64,000 nucleotides of DNA from Sandaracinobacteroides saxicola (GCF_014117445.1 NZ_CP059851.1:2790001-2854000); one strand, 5' to 3'; shown: positions 18,678-27,733, counted from the first letter of the stretch. Numbers and translations are program-made. Notes: generated by a model not told the origin, from the sequence alone.

Positions 18678-21049
18678 CACGCGGCTTCCAGCAAGCGCGG
18701 TAGCCAAGCCTGCGGATCGTCACCGGTCTCCGCGCGGATGTTGTCGAGCAGGCGTACCGTCCGTTCGCGTCCCGAAAGGATGGTGAGGAAATCCTTTTCG
18801 CCCGACAGATCGAGCCGCACGACTGCGCTCTCGTTGCCATGCCGCACCAGAAAGCAATGTGCACTGTCAGGCAGCGTGCGCACCAAGTCGAGCTCATGCA
18901 GCGTGAGTCCAAACCCCCGGCAATAGTCCTCTTCGCTTGCCTTGGGGTTAATCATGAAAATCTGTGTTGCTGCCTGTTCGACGATGGCACTTGCAATGCG
19001 GCTGTCGAGCGCGTCGCGTGCGCTCTGGGTGGCAAAGCCGACGATGCCATTCATTTTGCGAATGGTTTTCTCCCAGTCCTTGATGCGCCGCACGAACACA
19101 TCGTCGTCCAACGCTTTCCATCCTTCATCGACCACGATGATTGCCGGGCTGCCGTCGAGCCGTTCCTCGACGCGGTGGAACAGCACCATCATCGCCGGCG
19201 TGCGTAACATGGGATCGTCGAGGATGGCGGTCATGTCGAACCCGACCACGCGCTCGGTCAGGTCGGTGCGGTCTAGTTCATTGTCGAACAGCCAAGCGTG
19301 TGCGCCATTACCCCACCACGGTTCCAATCGAGCGTACAGGTCGTTCGGGGCGGGTCGCGCCTGGCCGCGGAACAGTTCCACGAGATGGCAAAGGCGGCGA
19401 TATTCGGATGGCACCGTGAAGTTGGCGTCGATGGCGGCATTGATGCGCGCCATCTCTTCGACGTCGGCACCACCCGCGAGGGTCGTGAGCCAATCGGCGA
19501 GCAGCGCGCGGTTGCCGGGCGTATCGGGGAATTGCAGCGGATTGAGTCCCGATGGCACCGCGGGATCGAGACGGTCGTAGCGCCCGCCGACCGCGCGGAT
19601 GAAGAGTTCCGCGCCACGATCCTTGTCGAAGAACACGATGCGCGGATCGAACTTGCGTGCCTGGGCCAGCAGGAAGTTGAGGACGACGGTCTTGCCCGAT
19701 CCCGATGGGCCGATGACGGTGAAATTGCCAAGATCGCCATGATGGAAGTTGAAGAAGTAAGGCCCGGCAGCGGTCGTCTCGAGCAGGGTTACCGCCTCGC
19801 CCCAATGGTTGCCCGAGTGTGACCCGCTGGCGAAGCTGTGCGCACTGGCAAGGCCGGCGAAATTGGCGGTCGAGACAAGCCCCCGCCGTGCGATATAGGG
19901 AAAGTTCGCCGGAAATTGTGCCCAGAAGGCTGGTTCCAGCCCGATATCTTCTCGAACCGCCAATATGCCCAGGTCCGCCAGCGTCGCCGCGACCTCCGAA
20001 ACATTGCCATTGAGGGTGTCCAGGTCCTCCGCTTCGACAGCGATGGTCATATGGTGTTCGCCAAACCCTGCCCGGCCGGCTGCGACAGAATCCTTGGCGA
20101 CCAGCAATTCCTCCCGAAGGCTCATTGCCTCGTCGTCGGCTGCGCGCATCCGGCGCAATGCCAGGTTCATCGCGGACAGCGACGCGCCGCGTTCGACAAA
20201 GGCGAACGACTGGCTGACCACCATGTTGACGGGAAGGCGAAGCAGTTCGTCGAACATGCCCGCGGCGGTATGGCCGGCATAGTCCTTGACCGACATGATG
20301 GCGCCAAAGGCGCGTGGCGCCAGACCATCCGCGGCGCGCTCGAAAGCATTCTGGCCAAAACTGATCCGCCGGCGCGCGACATTCTCCCCCAGATCGCCGA
20401 ACGGCAGCAGCATCGGCGTCGTGGTGCCGTTGAACAACCCGCCCAGGAACTCCAGCGGCTCCGAGCAGAGGCCTTGGGGCGTCTGGTAGACGCCGAGCAG
20501 CCGCGGACCATAGCTGCCGAGCGCGGCGATCAAGGCATCGCGTGCCTCGTTCAGCGCCGAGAGCTCGATGCCGACCTGTTGCGCACGATCCACACCGGTG
20601 GCGCCCACCCAGGTCCGCACCTTGTCGAGCAGCCCCATCCGGCCTTGCAGCGGCCGCCGGATCAGCGTCAGGAACAGCTCATTTGCGTAAAGCTGCCGGC
20701 CTTCCAGCTTCGCCCGCCAGCGTCGATCGAGGTCGAGTGAGAAGGGGTCGGGGAAGTCGGCGTCGAGCGCCACATCGACCCGTCGGCGAACGACATGGTG
20801 ATAGAGGGCGAAGCGCGATGAGCCGATCGCACGCAGCATCGCATCGCGCAGGGTCTTGCGATAGTTGAGCTCGGCACTGTCGGCAGTCTCGAACAGCAGG
20901 CCACGCAGGGCGATGACTTGCAGCAGCAGGCCGGAGCGCGTTTCGATCGTATGGTCATCGACATGGCGGGCATAGGGCAGATGCGCGCCGGCGCTCTTTT
21001 CCCGCGCGATGATGCGCGGGTCGCGGGTCAGGGGCGGTAGGAGTTGCAT
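18677..21049 (-). CDS. virB4: VirB4 ATPase (second system)
   Basis: About 790 residues from the ATG at 21049 (MQLLPPLTRDPR); the frame continues to 21103 but that part lies inside virB3. Walker A IGPSGSGKT near residue 445, Walker B IIVVDEGWKALDDD near 635, and the CagE/TrbE-type middle domain between 180 and 390. VirB4 energises assembly and transfer. The protein is clearly distinct from TrbE, the VirB4 of the conjugation system. Confidence 0.95.
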   Translation of the reverse strand: MQLLPPLTRDPRIIAREKSAGAHLPYARHVDDHTIETRSGLLLQVIALRGLLFETADSAELNYRKTLRDAMLRAIGSSRFALYHHVVRRRVDVALDADFPDPFSLDLDRRWRAKLEGRQLYANELFLTLIRRPLQGRMGLLDKVRTWVGATGVDRAQQVGIELSALNEARDALIAALGSYGPRLLGVYQTPQGLCSEPLEFLGGLFNGTTTPMLLPFGDLGENVARRRISFGQNAFERAADGLAPRAFGAIMSVKDYAGHTAAGMFDELLRLPVNMVVSQSFAFVERGASLSAMNLALRRMRAADDEAMSLREELLVAKDSVAAGRAGFGEHHMTIAVEAEDLDTLNGNVSEVAATLADLGILAVREDIGLEPAFWAQFPANFPYIARRGLVSTANFAGLASAHSFASGSHSGNHWGEAVTLLETTAAGPYFFNFHHGDLGNFTVIGPSGSGKTVVLNFLLAQARKFDPRIVFFDKDRGAELFIRAVGGRYDRLDPAVPSGLNPLQFPDTPGNRALLADWLTTLAGGADVEEMARINAAIDANFTVPSEYRRLCHLVELFRGQARPAPNDLYARLEPWWGNGAHAWLFDNELDRTDLTERVVGFDMTAILDDPMLRTPAMMVLFHRVEERLDGSPAIIVVDEGWKALDDDVFVRRIKDWEKTIRKMNGIVGFATQSARDALDSRIASAIVEQAATQIFMINPKASEEDYCRGFGLTLHELDLVRTLPDSAHCFLVRHGNESAVVRLDLSGEKDFLTILSGRERTVRLLDNIRAETGDDPQAWLPRLLEAA

Positions 21050-21312
21050 CGCCACAGGGCATGGTTGCGGACACGGCCACAGCGGCTGGCGCGCGTGACC
21101 CACAGGTCGGCGAAGCGCGGCTCCCTCAGCGCGAGGAGCATGCCGACGGCGTGGACGAGCAGCGCGGTCGCCACGACCCAGAGCGAGCGGAAGATGAGGA
21201 ACAGTTCCGCAGTGATGACCATGTTGATCACGAAATAGCTGTAGGTGACGCCGGCGAACATCTGCGGCCGAGTGAGGGCCACGAACAGCCGGTCGCGGTC
21301 GATGCCGCTCAT
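21028..21312 (-). CDS. virB3: VirB3 membrane protein (second system)
   Basis: 94 residues: DRDRLFVALTRPQMFAGVTY, then hydrophobic segments at about 25-45 and 46-63, then LREPRFADLW. This is the standard VirB3 layout. The last 20 residues (RCGRVRNHALWRCNSYRP) extend over the virB4 start by about 22 bases. VirB3 helps locate VirB4 at the membrane. Confidence 0.9.
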   Translation of the reverse strand: MSGIDRDRLFVALTRPQMFAGVTYSYFVINMVITAELFLIFRSLWVVATALLVHAVGMLLALREPRFADLWVTRASRCGRVRNHALWRCNSYRP

Positions 21313-21316
21313 GGGG

Positions 21317-21643
21317 TCAGCCGCCGCTCAGGGTGGCGGCGGACTGGATGCCGGCGACGATGCTGGCCGCGCCGAACAGGATGAAGCAGCCCAGGATCAC
21401 GACCGCGCCATGGCGCCAGTTGACCCGGCCGGTCAGCATCAGCAGGCCGACGACCCCGACCGCGACGACGGCAGCCGTGGTGGCGAAGGCGCCGAGCAAA
21501 GTGCCCTGGATCCAGCGCGCCGCCCCCACGATGACGCCGGCACCCTGAGGGTCTGCATCAAGGGTTTGGGCGATGGCGGGAATGGCGAGGAGGAGGGCAT
21601 TCGATGCCATCGAAAGCCGAAGCAAATGACTGACGCGCTTCAT
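21317..21643 (-). CDS. virB2: VirB2 pilin-like protein (second system)
   Basis: 108 residues. Signal peptide with cleavage about AIPAIAQ (residue 26), then two hydrophobic segments (about 48-70 and 78-100) separated by a short basic loop (TGRVNWRHG). Size and layout are those of TrbC/VirB2 pilins. It is the first gene of the VirB operon, so the operon promoter should lie in the region to its right (21644-22126). Confidence 0.9.
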   Translation of the reverse strand: MKRVSHLLRLSMASNALLLAIPAIAQTLDADPQGAGVIVGAARWIQGTLLGAFATTAAVVAVGVVGLLMLTGRVNWRHGAVVILGCFILFGAASIVAGIQSAATLSGG

Positions 21644-22126
21644 CTTTTGGCCATTCCCCAGTGACCGGATTTGAACCCGAATCGGGGTGTGTTGTCAATC
21701 GATTCCGGCGGCGATGGACGCGAAAGGCGATGAAAGAGATTTTATCGCTGGCGTGCGCAGCGCGGCACAGAATAGCGGTGCGCAGCCCGCTATTCTAAGA
21801 CTCGCGCCAGCATGGCCGGCGGGGCGGAGGGCTTGCCCGACGAACCCGTCCGACAGCGTGGCTTTGCCACGCCCTTTCTTCTTCCTTTTGTTCTTTTCGC
21901 TCTTTCCGCGCAGGCCGCTGTTCGTTTCGCGCGGCTTGGCCGCGCAGGGGGTGTTGGTTTGTTGCAGGGCCGAATTCTGGAAGGTTTGTCGAAAAAAGTG
22001 ACAGCCTGAATCAAGGGCTTAGCGATTTCGGGGGTTTGGGCGGGTCGCGCGGGGTGGATGGACGTCGAATGCTGACTCGGTGATGCCAATATGGTTAGCA
22101 GATGTTGGCGGATTTGGCAAGCTGTT
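21644..22126. other. Gene-free region upstream of virB2
   Basis: About 480 bases between virB2 and the IS110 fragment. No credible coding frame was found: the longest minus-strand frame (to 22269) is rich in Arg/Lys/Ala and runs out of frame into the transposase remnant. A short T-arm-like motif at about 21660-21690 does not fold as a tRNA. The stretch should contain the promoter of the virB operon, but none was recognised. Confidence 0.5.
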
Positions 22127-22306
22127 TCAGGGCTTCGCATAGGCCTGCGGCAAGGCGGCGAAGAAAGCTGGCTCATCCTTGCGCCGCAGCGCCCGGTCCA
22201 CGATGATGTGGCCAGCCGAATCAATGGTATGCACTTGGAATAGATGCTTGGCCAGATCGAGGCCGACAACAGTGACAGACGACAGATCAGAGAGTAGCTT
22301 CGGCAT
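22127..22306 (-). pseudogene. IS110-family transposase, N-terminal fragment
   Basis: About 59 codons remain, starting MPKLLSDLSSVTVVGLDLAK and continuing HLFQVHTID ... RRKDEPAFFAALP. The GLDLAKH motif contains the first catalytic Asp of the DEDD domain in IS110 transposases. A complete enzyme would be roughly 300-350 residues, so most of the gene is missing. It lies between the second immunity-like gene and virB2. Confidence 0.8.
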
Positions 22307-22310
22307 GGCC

Positions 22311-22332
22311 TGCCCCGGCGAAGGCCGGGGGT
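22311..22332. repeat. G/C-rich inverted repeat beside the IS110 fragment
   Basis: A compact stem (CCCCGGC with GCCGGGG around a GAAG loop) immediately upstream of the transposase fragment. It is either part of the IS110 flank or a small REP-like palindrome. Confidence 0.5.
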
Positions 22333-22438
22333 GCTCCTGCAGGTGAACCTCGACAGTCACACCGTGAAGGGTCGGCACAGCCGAACCAAACCCCCAATCA
22401 GAGTACCGTCCACACCATCATCGTATTCCACCGTAATT

Positions 22439-22813
22439 CTAAGATTCATAGGCCATAGAAAAAAAAGATATCAATAAAAACATTGCAGAAATGGCAACAA
22501 TAAAAATTATAACAATGTCGTGATTTTGAGTATATGGTTTAATCGAAACAGCAAATAGCCACAGTCCAATCGCAGCCAACATAAGCTTAAAAGATTTTTC
22601 TGATACAGATGAAATTCTCAATAAGCCAATAATGTATGGACGAGATTTCAATACAAACACATAGTACAAAGTAAAAACGATGAATGACAAGCCGCGTATT
22701 ATCCAATCAAAATTTGCCAAAAGGAGCAGATCTATCAAATAAATAATAATTAAGGGGGCAAATATGATCAAACCCTGTTGATGAAAATGGATAAACCAGC
22801 GAGTCGATTTCAT
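22439..22813 (-). CDS. Putative immunity protein for RHS 2 (four-helix membrane protein)
   Basis: 124 residues with four hydrophobic segments (about 14-33, 35-55, 75-91 and 99-120) and very short loops, so it should be an inner-membrane protein. The DNA is clearly A/T-rich compared with its surroundings. Its start overlaps the RHS 2 stop by 4 bases, the same arrangement as at RHS 1. No family was recognised and it has no visible sequence similarity to the RHS 1 partner, as expected if each neutralises a different tail. The immunity role is inferred. Confidence 0.6.
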   Translation of the reverse strand: MKSTRWFIHFHQQGLIIFAPLIIIYLIDLLLLANFDWIIRGLSFIVFTLYYVFVLKSRPYIIGLLRISSVSEKSFKLMLAAIGLWLFAVSIKPYTQNHDIVIIFIVAISAMFLLISFFSMAYES

Positions 22814-25800
22814 TTGCAGCGCTCCGGGTCAAGCAACGGTATAGGTGACAGGCCTACCGCAAGGAATTCTCCTGCAAGTGCATCACCTAGCGCACTACGT
22901 GCGCCCGACGGAACAAGCGCGCCAACCAAACTGCCCCCAAAGGCATTTATTCCAAATCGCAATCCTATTTCAAGTACTGGACGATCGAATGCAATGTCTT
23001 GCAACGCTTGTCCGGCTGCTGAGGCAAATCCACCAACTTGAGCACCAGCAAGGCCGGGCGCCGCTCCAACGACGGTAAATGAGCCGACCGCTGCTGCCCC
23101 CAGTCCAAATCGCGCACCCCATTTCCCTCCTTCCTCCAACGCTGCCCCAAATCTGTTAAGTGCAGACCCACACTCTTTGGGACGCTCAGGGGGTTTAGGC
23201 GATGGCTGGGCCGGCTTTGCGGCATCAACCGATGGGAAACTCACCTCGGCGAGTATGATCGGCGGAATATTGGGTATTTCGCCTACCCCGCCGAAGCTTC
23301 CTGAAACAGTGAATGTTCCACGGGTTACCGAAACAAGAATTTCCTCAATGCACCCGCTTTGGGCTCCACCCTCGTAGTCACACAAACCCGTCGGATCCCG
23401 CCCATTCACCGGATCATTCCCCACATATGCGTACAGGTGCAGCCCATCGTCATACCCAATCGGGTCGGTCTGCATGAACCTGCCCAGCGTGGGGGAGTAG
23501 AACCGTGCCTTGTAGTAGCTGAGGCCGATCTCGGGAAGCCAAGCCTGGCCGGTGTAGCCGAACCGGCCGAGGTTGGTGGACGACGGGATGCCATACTCAT
23601 CGTATCGGTTCACGCCGAGCGTATTGCCCGAACCGTCCGTCACCGCGATCACGCTGCCGCGCTCGTCCGACAGCAGCCAGCGCTTGTCGGTAGTGCCGGC
23701 GCCCTCATACCAGACCAGCGGCTCGTCCGCGCCGGGGCCGGCGACATAGCGGCGGAGCAGGTTGCCCGTCACATTGTCATACTCCGCCACAATCTCTCCG
23801 CCATCATGGATGAACCTTGTGTCGCCGCTGCTGCCGCCCCAGGTCTGCGCGAGACGGCCATAGGGATCATAGGCCAGATTGAGCGTGCGTGCACCCGTGA
23901 CGTTGCGAAGGCGGTTGTCGACATCATAGTTGAAGCTGCTCGCCCCATCGCCGATCAGGTTGCCGCGACCGTCATAGCTGAGCGTCACAGCACCGGCGGT
24001 GGTGTATTGGTTGAGACCGTTGGGGGTGTAGGGCCGGTTGACATTGTAATGACCGGTCCAGGCATAAAGATCGTTCGAGCGCGTCAGGCTGGCGATCTGG
24101 CCAGAGGGCATATAACCGAATGTCCAGTTCACATCCTGCGCCGTGCCGGAAGGGTCGTGCGTCATCAGCGTCAAGCGCGAGGCGCCGTCGTCGATATAGC
24201 TGGTGTTGACCCCGTTGCCGCGCAACAGCCAGGTGCGGCGGCCAAGGCTGTTGTAGTTGTAGGACGCCAGCACGGAAGAGCCGTTCTCCCGAATGAATAC
24301 CGGTTCGCCGGTTATCAGATACTCATAGGTGACGAAGAAGCCATCGGGCCAGGTCATCCGCGTGCGGCGGCCGGCCAGATCATATTGGTAGGAGACGGGG
24401 CGACCATAGACCGTGCTGGTGGTCAGCCGGCCGAGCGCATCGAAATCGTTGAACACGCCCGATGCGCCGGTGGGGCTGGCATAGCGTGCCCACAGCTGCC
24501 GGCCGAGATTGTCGTACGAGTAGTAGATGTCCTCGACCGTGCCGGGCACGTCCTTCACGGTGATGCGGTTGAGATTGTCATAGGTGTAGTTGATCAGTTG
24601 TGTGTCACGCAGGCGGCGCTGGATGACGTTGCCGTTCGGGTCATAGAGCGTCACAGCTTCATAATCCGTGGTCGAGCTGCCGCCGCCGCCCGCGAGCGGA
24701 TAGCGTGTCTGCGACAGGCGGTCGAACCCATCGTAGACATAGGTGGTGAGGTTGTTGTTCGCATCCTTGACCGTGGCGACCTGGCCGTTGCTGGTGTAGG
24801 TGAGGGTGCGCTCGTCGGCGGCCTCGGCGGGGATACCGACGCCTTCCTGCACCTTCAGCAGGCGGTCGGCATCGTCATAGAGGCGTTTGACGATGCGGTC
24901 CGGGCCGAAGGAGCCCGCCGTGCCCTGGGTGCAGGCGGCGGGCAGCGAGGCGAATGCAGCCGGGTTCATGCGCACCGCGCTGCAATCGAGCCGATCCTTC
25001 GCGTCGTAGCTGTATTGCGTCAGCGCGAAAATCGTTCCGCCATCGGCGGTCAGTGTCTCCTGCACCTTGCGCGCCGCGGCATCATAGGTGACCGCGACCT
25101 GTTGGAAGCTGCGGAAATTGGCCCAGTCGGCGTTCGACTGGCTGATCACATCGCCAATATCGGTCTGCGACAGAAGGCCTGTGCCGTTATAGGTGTAGCG
25201 TTGTGCGCGATGCCGCAGGGCGCCGCCGGGACCGTCGGGGTCAGGCCCGGCCACGCCCACGATCTGCCGCGCGGCGTTATAGCGGTAGCGCGTGGTATCA
25301 TCGGTACCAGGAAGCGCCCCGTCGACGGTGAGCGTGTTGCCGGTGAAGTCATAGGTGGCCGTGGTGGTCGCGGTGAGCGAGCCGTTGCCGGCGCCGGTGC
25401 TGACCACCGTGGGCAGCAGGTTGTTGGCGACGCCGGGGGTGCCATAGGTGATGGTGGTTCTCACCTCGTCCGCAGTGCCGGCGCAGGAGGCGAGCGTCTG
25501 GCAGGTGGAGGTGGCGGTGAGCCGGGTGACCGGGGTGGGGGCCTGAACAAGGGTGCCGGACGAATCCTTATACCAGGCGTAGAGTGAACTATAGGTGTAG
25601 CGCACTTGCGGACGGACGCCATTGGGCGCAACCGGTGCCGTAACGATCGATGGCAGACCGGCAGTGGGCTCGTATTCATAGTTGGTCACCGCGCCTCGCC
25701 CGTCGGTCGTCGAAATGGGCTGATTGCATGTTTTTCTATTGTCACAGGTTGCAGGGAAAGCCGCGCTGGTCACGATATTGATCAGCCCCGACCCTGTCTT

Positions 25801-27042
25801 CGCTACTCGGGTGGTCGTTGTTACATTGCCACGCGAATCATAATCGTAGGTAACATAGTTGCCCTCTGGCATGGTCGTTTTGGTCAGCTGATTGCTGGCG
25901 TTGTAGGTGTAGGTGATCGTGCGCCCGGTCGAGTCCGTGACAGATGTAGGAAGACCAACGCTTAGGCTGGAAACGGTAGTCGATGGTAGGCCCGCAGGCG
26001 GGGTGATGACCATCGTCGCGCTGCCGCCTGATACGGTGCGGCTGTAGGACCAGACATCGCCATCGTCGTTGACAGATGTCAGCAGTCCATTGGCATCATA
26101 GGTGGTGACGACGTTGTCGTTTGCGCTTCCTGGACGACGATAGTTGAACTGAAAGGGCACCGATAAAGTCATTGTATAGCGCGATATTCGACCTACCGGA
26201 TCAGTTACTTGCCAACTTCTTGCGACACCGGGTGTCACTGTCTCAGAGTATGCTACTACGATTTCGGATGGTGTGGGTAAACAGCCCCAATCATAACAAG
26301 AGCTATAAACGGCATTGCTACCTCTAACTCCAACGACCCTTACCCAATCATTGAGTGAATCAAGATATTCCACGCCATTGTCTTCAGCATACTCAATAGA
26401 AATCACATAGCCCGTAGAGTTATGTATGGACTTAAGCCTGACCCTATATTCCCTTAGATTGGCTGGACACTCTAGTGGATCAAGAGACTGATTTGAGCAA
26501 TAATATGCAATTTGCCAGTTAAGTTTGACCCTTTCCCCTGTCGGGTATGTAATCGACTCCGCTCTACTGATTACAGATGACTCAATAGGCACCAACCTGT
26601 TCACGTTATACGTGAATATGGTGCCATCCGCAAGTGTCAGCGTGTAAACGTAAAATGGGGCATTTCCGCTCCGCGTCAGTGTTGAGCCATCCCCATCATT
26701 TGAGGTGAAAGTGCTGCCTGACTGCGTAAAGGTTTTGGACTCAAACCCAATTGTTACAGAAATCTGATTAGTTGATTGTTGCCGAATTTTGAGATCCCAG
26801 TTCGTTCGATCCCAGAACATCCGACCATATTCTCGTATGTACGCTAGCCCGCCCGGACCCGGCGGGCCAATAATCAAATCTGTCGATCGAAAGATCTTTG
26901 CGCCTGTCGCCAAGTTGACCCCATTGCGATCCAAAACGTAGCGCGCGGGTGGCGCGACGTCGGGCATGGCTTGTGCCAACAAAGATGTGCTGCTGAGCGC
27001 GGTGCTGACCAGCAACAGCCCAAGAGCTCCATGCATTCGCAT
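22810..27042 (-). CDS. RHS-repeat protein 2 with variable C-terminal (toxin-like) tail
   Basis: 1,410 residues, the same length as RHS 1. A signal peptide is clear (GALGLLLVSTALSSTSLLAQA), and a strong Shine-Dalgarno (AGGGGGAGG, 4 bases before the ATG at 27042) supports the start. YD repeats fill about residues 330-1,150, and the core ends at 1219 with GRFMQTDPIGYDDGLH and NDPVNGRDPTG. The 191-residue tail (bases 22813-23385) begins with a beta-like, proline-rich part and then has Gly/Ala-rich hydrophobic stretches (GARFGLGAAAVGSF, GAQVGGFASAAG). The middle of the core is similar to RHS 1 (both contain RMNPAAF), but the N-terminal 300 residues and the tails differ. A toxin function is inferred from family architecture. 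Confidence 0.85.
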   Translation of the reverse strand: MRMHGALGLLLVSTALSSTSLLAQAMPDVAPPARYVLDRNGVNLATGAKIFRSTDLIIGPPGPGGLAYIREYGRMFWDRTNWDLKIRQQSTNQISVTIGFESKTFTQSGSTFTSNDGDGSTLTRSGNAPFYVYTLTLADGTIFTYNVNRLVPIESSVISRAESITYPTGERVKLNWQIAYYCSNQSLDPLECPANLREYRVRLKSIHNSTGYVISIEYAEDNGVEYLDSLNDWVRVVGVRGSNAVYSSCYDWGCLPTPSEIVVAYSETVTPGVARSWQVTDPVGRISRYTMTLSVPFQFNYRRPGSANDNVVTTYDANGLLTSVNDDGDVWSYSRTVSGGSATMVITPPAGLPSTTVSSLSVGLPTSVTDSTGRTITYTYNASNQLTKTTMPEGNYVTYDYDSRGNVTTTTRVAKTGSGLINIVTSAAFPATCDNRKTCNQPISTTDGRGAVTNYEYEPTAGLPSIVTAPVAPNGVRPQVRYTYSSLYAWYKDSSGTLVQAPTPVTRLTATSTCQTLASCAGTADEVRTTITYGTPGVANNLLPTVVSTGAGNGSLTATTTATYDFTGNTLTVDGALPGTDDTTRYRYNAARQIVGVAGPDPDGPGGALRHRAQRYTYNGTGLLSQTDIGDVISQSNADWANFRSFQQVAVTYDAAARKVQETLTADGGTIFALTQYSYDAKDRLDCSAVRMNPAAFASLPAACTQGTAGSFGPDRIVKRLYDDADRLLKVQEGVGIPAEAADERTLTYTSNGQVATVKDANNNLTTYVYDGFDRLSQTRYPLAGGGGSSTTDYEAVTLYDPNGNVIQRRLRDTQLINYTYDNLNRITVKDVPGTVEDIYYSYDNLGRQLWARYASPTGASGVFNDFDALGRLTTSTVYGRPVSYQYDLAGRRTRMTWPDGFFVTYEYLITGEPVFIRENGSSVLASYNYNSLGRRTWLLRGNGVNTSYIDDGASRLTLMTHDPSGTAQDVNWTFGYMPSGQIASLTRSNDLYAWTGHYNVNRPYTPNGLNQYTTAGAVTLSYDGRGNLIGDGASSFNYDVDNRLRNVTGARTLNLAYDPYGRLAQTWGGSSGDTRFIHDGGEIVAEYDNVTGNLLRRYVAGPGADEPLVWYEGAGTTDKRWLLSDERGSVIAVTDGSGNTLGVNRYDEYGIPSSTNLGRFGYTGQAWLPEIGLSYYKARFYSPTLGRFMQTDPIGYDDGLHLYAYVGNDPVNGRDPTGLCDYEGGAQSGCIEEILVSVTRGTFTVSGSFGGVGEIPNIPPIILAEVSFPSVDAAKPAQPSPKPPERPKECGSALNRFGAALEEGGKWGARFGLGAAAVGSFTVVGAAPGLAGAQVGGFASAAGQALQDIAFDRPVLEIGLRFGINAFGGSLVGALVPSGARSALGDALAGEFLAVGLSPIPLLDPERCK

Positions 27043-27102
27043 GTTGCCTCCCCCTTACAATGCAATTAATTGATGAATGGGCCCCTTTGCGCGAGTCGCG
27101 CT

Positions 27103-27318
27103 TTACGGTGGCGGGTTGGGAGACCCAGTGACCGTCACATTGGTTCGATTGCCGGCCTTGTCCAGGGTATGCTGTGCCTGGACGCCATTGTTGACGGTGC
27201 CCGACCGGACAACCTTCACCAGGCGCCCGCGGGAGTCATAGATGTAAGTTATGGTTTCAGTTGCGACCACCGGCGCTACAGCAAGCAACATGGCGGGAAA
27301 AAGCAGAAAACGAGGCAT
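27103..27318 (-). CDS. Mini-RHS secreted protein upstream of RHS 2
   Basis: 71 residues from the ATG at 27318, preceded by AGGGGA at 5 bases. Signal peptide PRFLLFPAMLLAVAPVVA, then a single YD repeat: TITYIYDSRGRLVKVVRSG, TVNNGVQ and DKAGNRTNVTVTG. It corresponds to the first part of the mini-RHS before RHS 1 (shared SGTVNNG and AGNR) but lacks the Ig-like domain. It ends 60 bases before the RHS 2 start. Confidence 0.75.
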   Translation of the reverse strand: MPRFLLFPAMLLAVAPVVATETITYIYDSRGRLVKVVRSGTVNNGVQAQHTLDKAGNRTNVTVTGSPNPPP

Positions 27319-27733
27319 ATGATCCCCTGACTCGTCTTCGACCCTTCCGCAGTAGTGCACATTCATCAGAAGGTGTCAACTTGCTTACATGGAAACTTCG
27401 ACTGTCCTGCCACGCTCTCGCCTGTTTTGCACGATCAATTGTAACTTCTGATGCACGGATAAAATTCATCACATTGAAAATATTGATGTTCAGGCACCAC
27501 TGAATTCGTTCTCGCTACTATAAAAGACAATGACCGCAAAATCCAGTGTATCGGCGAAGCGGTCATCCATTGGACATATCACACATAGTTAAAAAAGACT
27601 TTCCATATATGAATATAAATAATATCGGCGTGAACCATGCTTCCTTATCTGCTATTTGAAGAATATGTCCGTATTGACGGCGGTGCTCGTATCGCAAAAT
27701 GGTAGATCATATGTATGATCTGTAGCTTTCTAC
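27319..27733. other. A/T-rich gene-free region between CopG-like gene and RHS module 2
   Basis: About 415 bases with no credible coding frame, strongly A/T-rich from about 27470 to 27720. It is the right edge of the inserted island and the probable promoter region of RHS module 2. No terminal repeat matching the left edge was recognised by eye. Confidence 0.6.

Larger units (their letters stand above)
7570..27733. mobile_element. Inserted RHS/secretion island inside the conjugative element
   Basis: This block separates the CopG-like gene (stop at 27734) from trbB (start at 7569), genes that are normally adjacent. It contains two convergent RHS modules around a minus-strand VirB operon, plus one IS110 fragment. 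Its edges are A/T-rich non-coding stretches. No transposase, integrase or clear terminal repeat was found that would explain how it entered. That it is an insertion is inferred from gene order alone. Confidence 0.6.

Noticed and set aside
21655-21720. tRNA-like T arm near virB2 (minus strand GGTTCAAATCC)
   Set aside because: The T-stem pairs poorly and no acceptor, D arm or anticodon arm can be folded around it.
21790-22269. Basic 159-codon minus-strand frame upstream of virB2
   Set aside because: It begins inside the IS110 remnant in the wrong frame and has no recognisable domain.
23359-25587. Long plus-strand open frame opposite RHS 2
   Set aside because: It is antisense to a well-supported RHS gene and its residues show no family pattern; long shadow frames are common in G/C-rich DNA.
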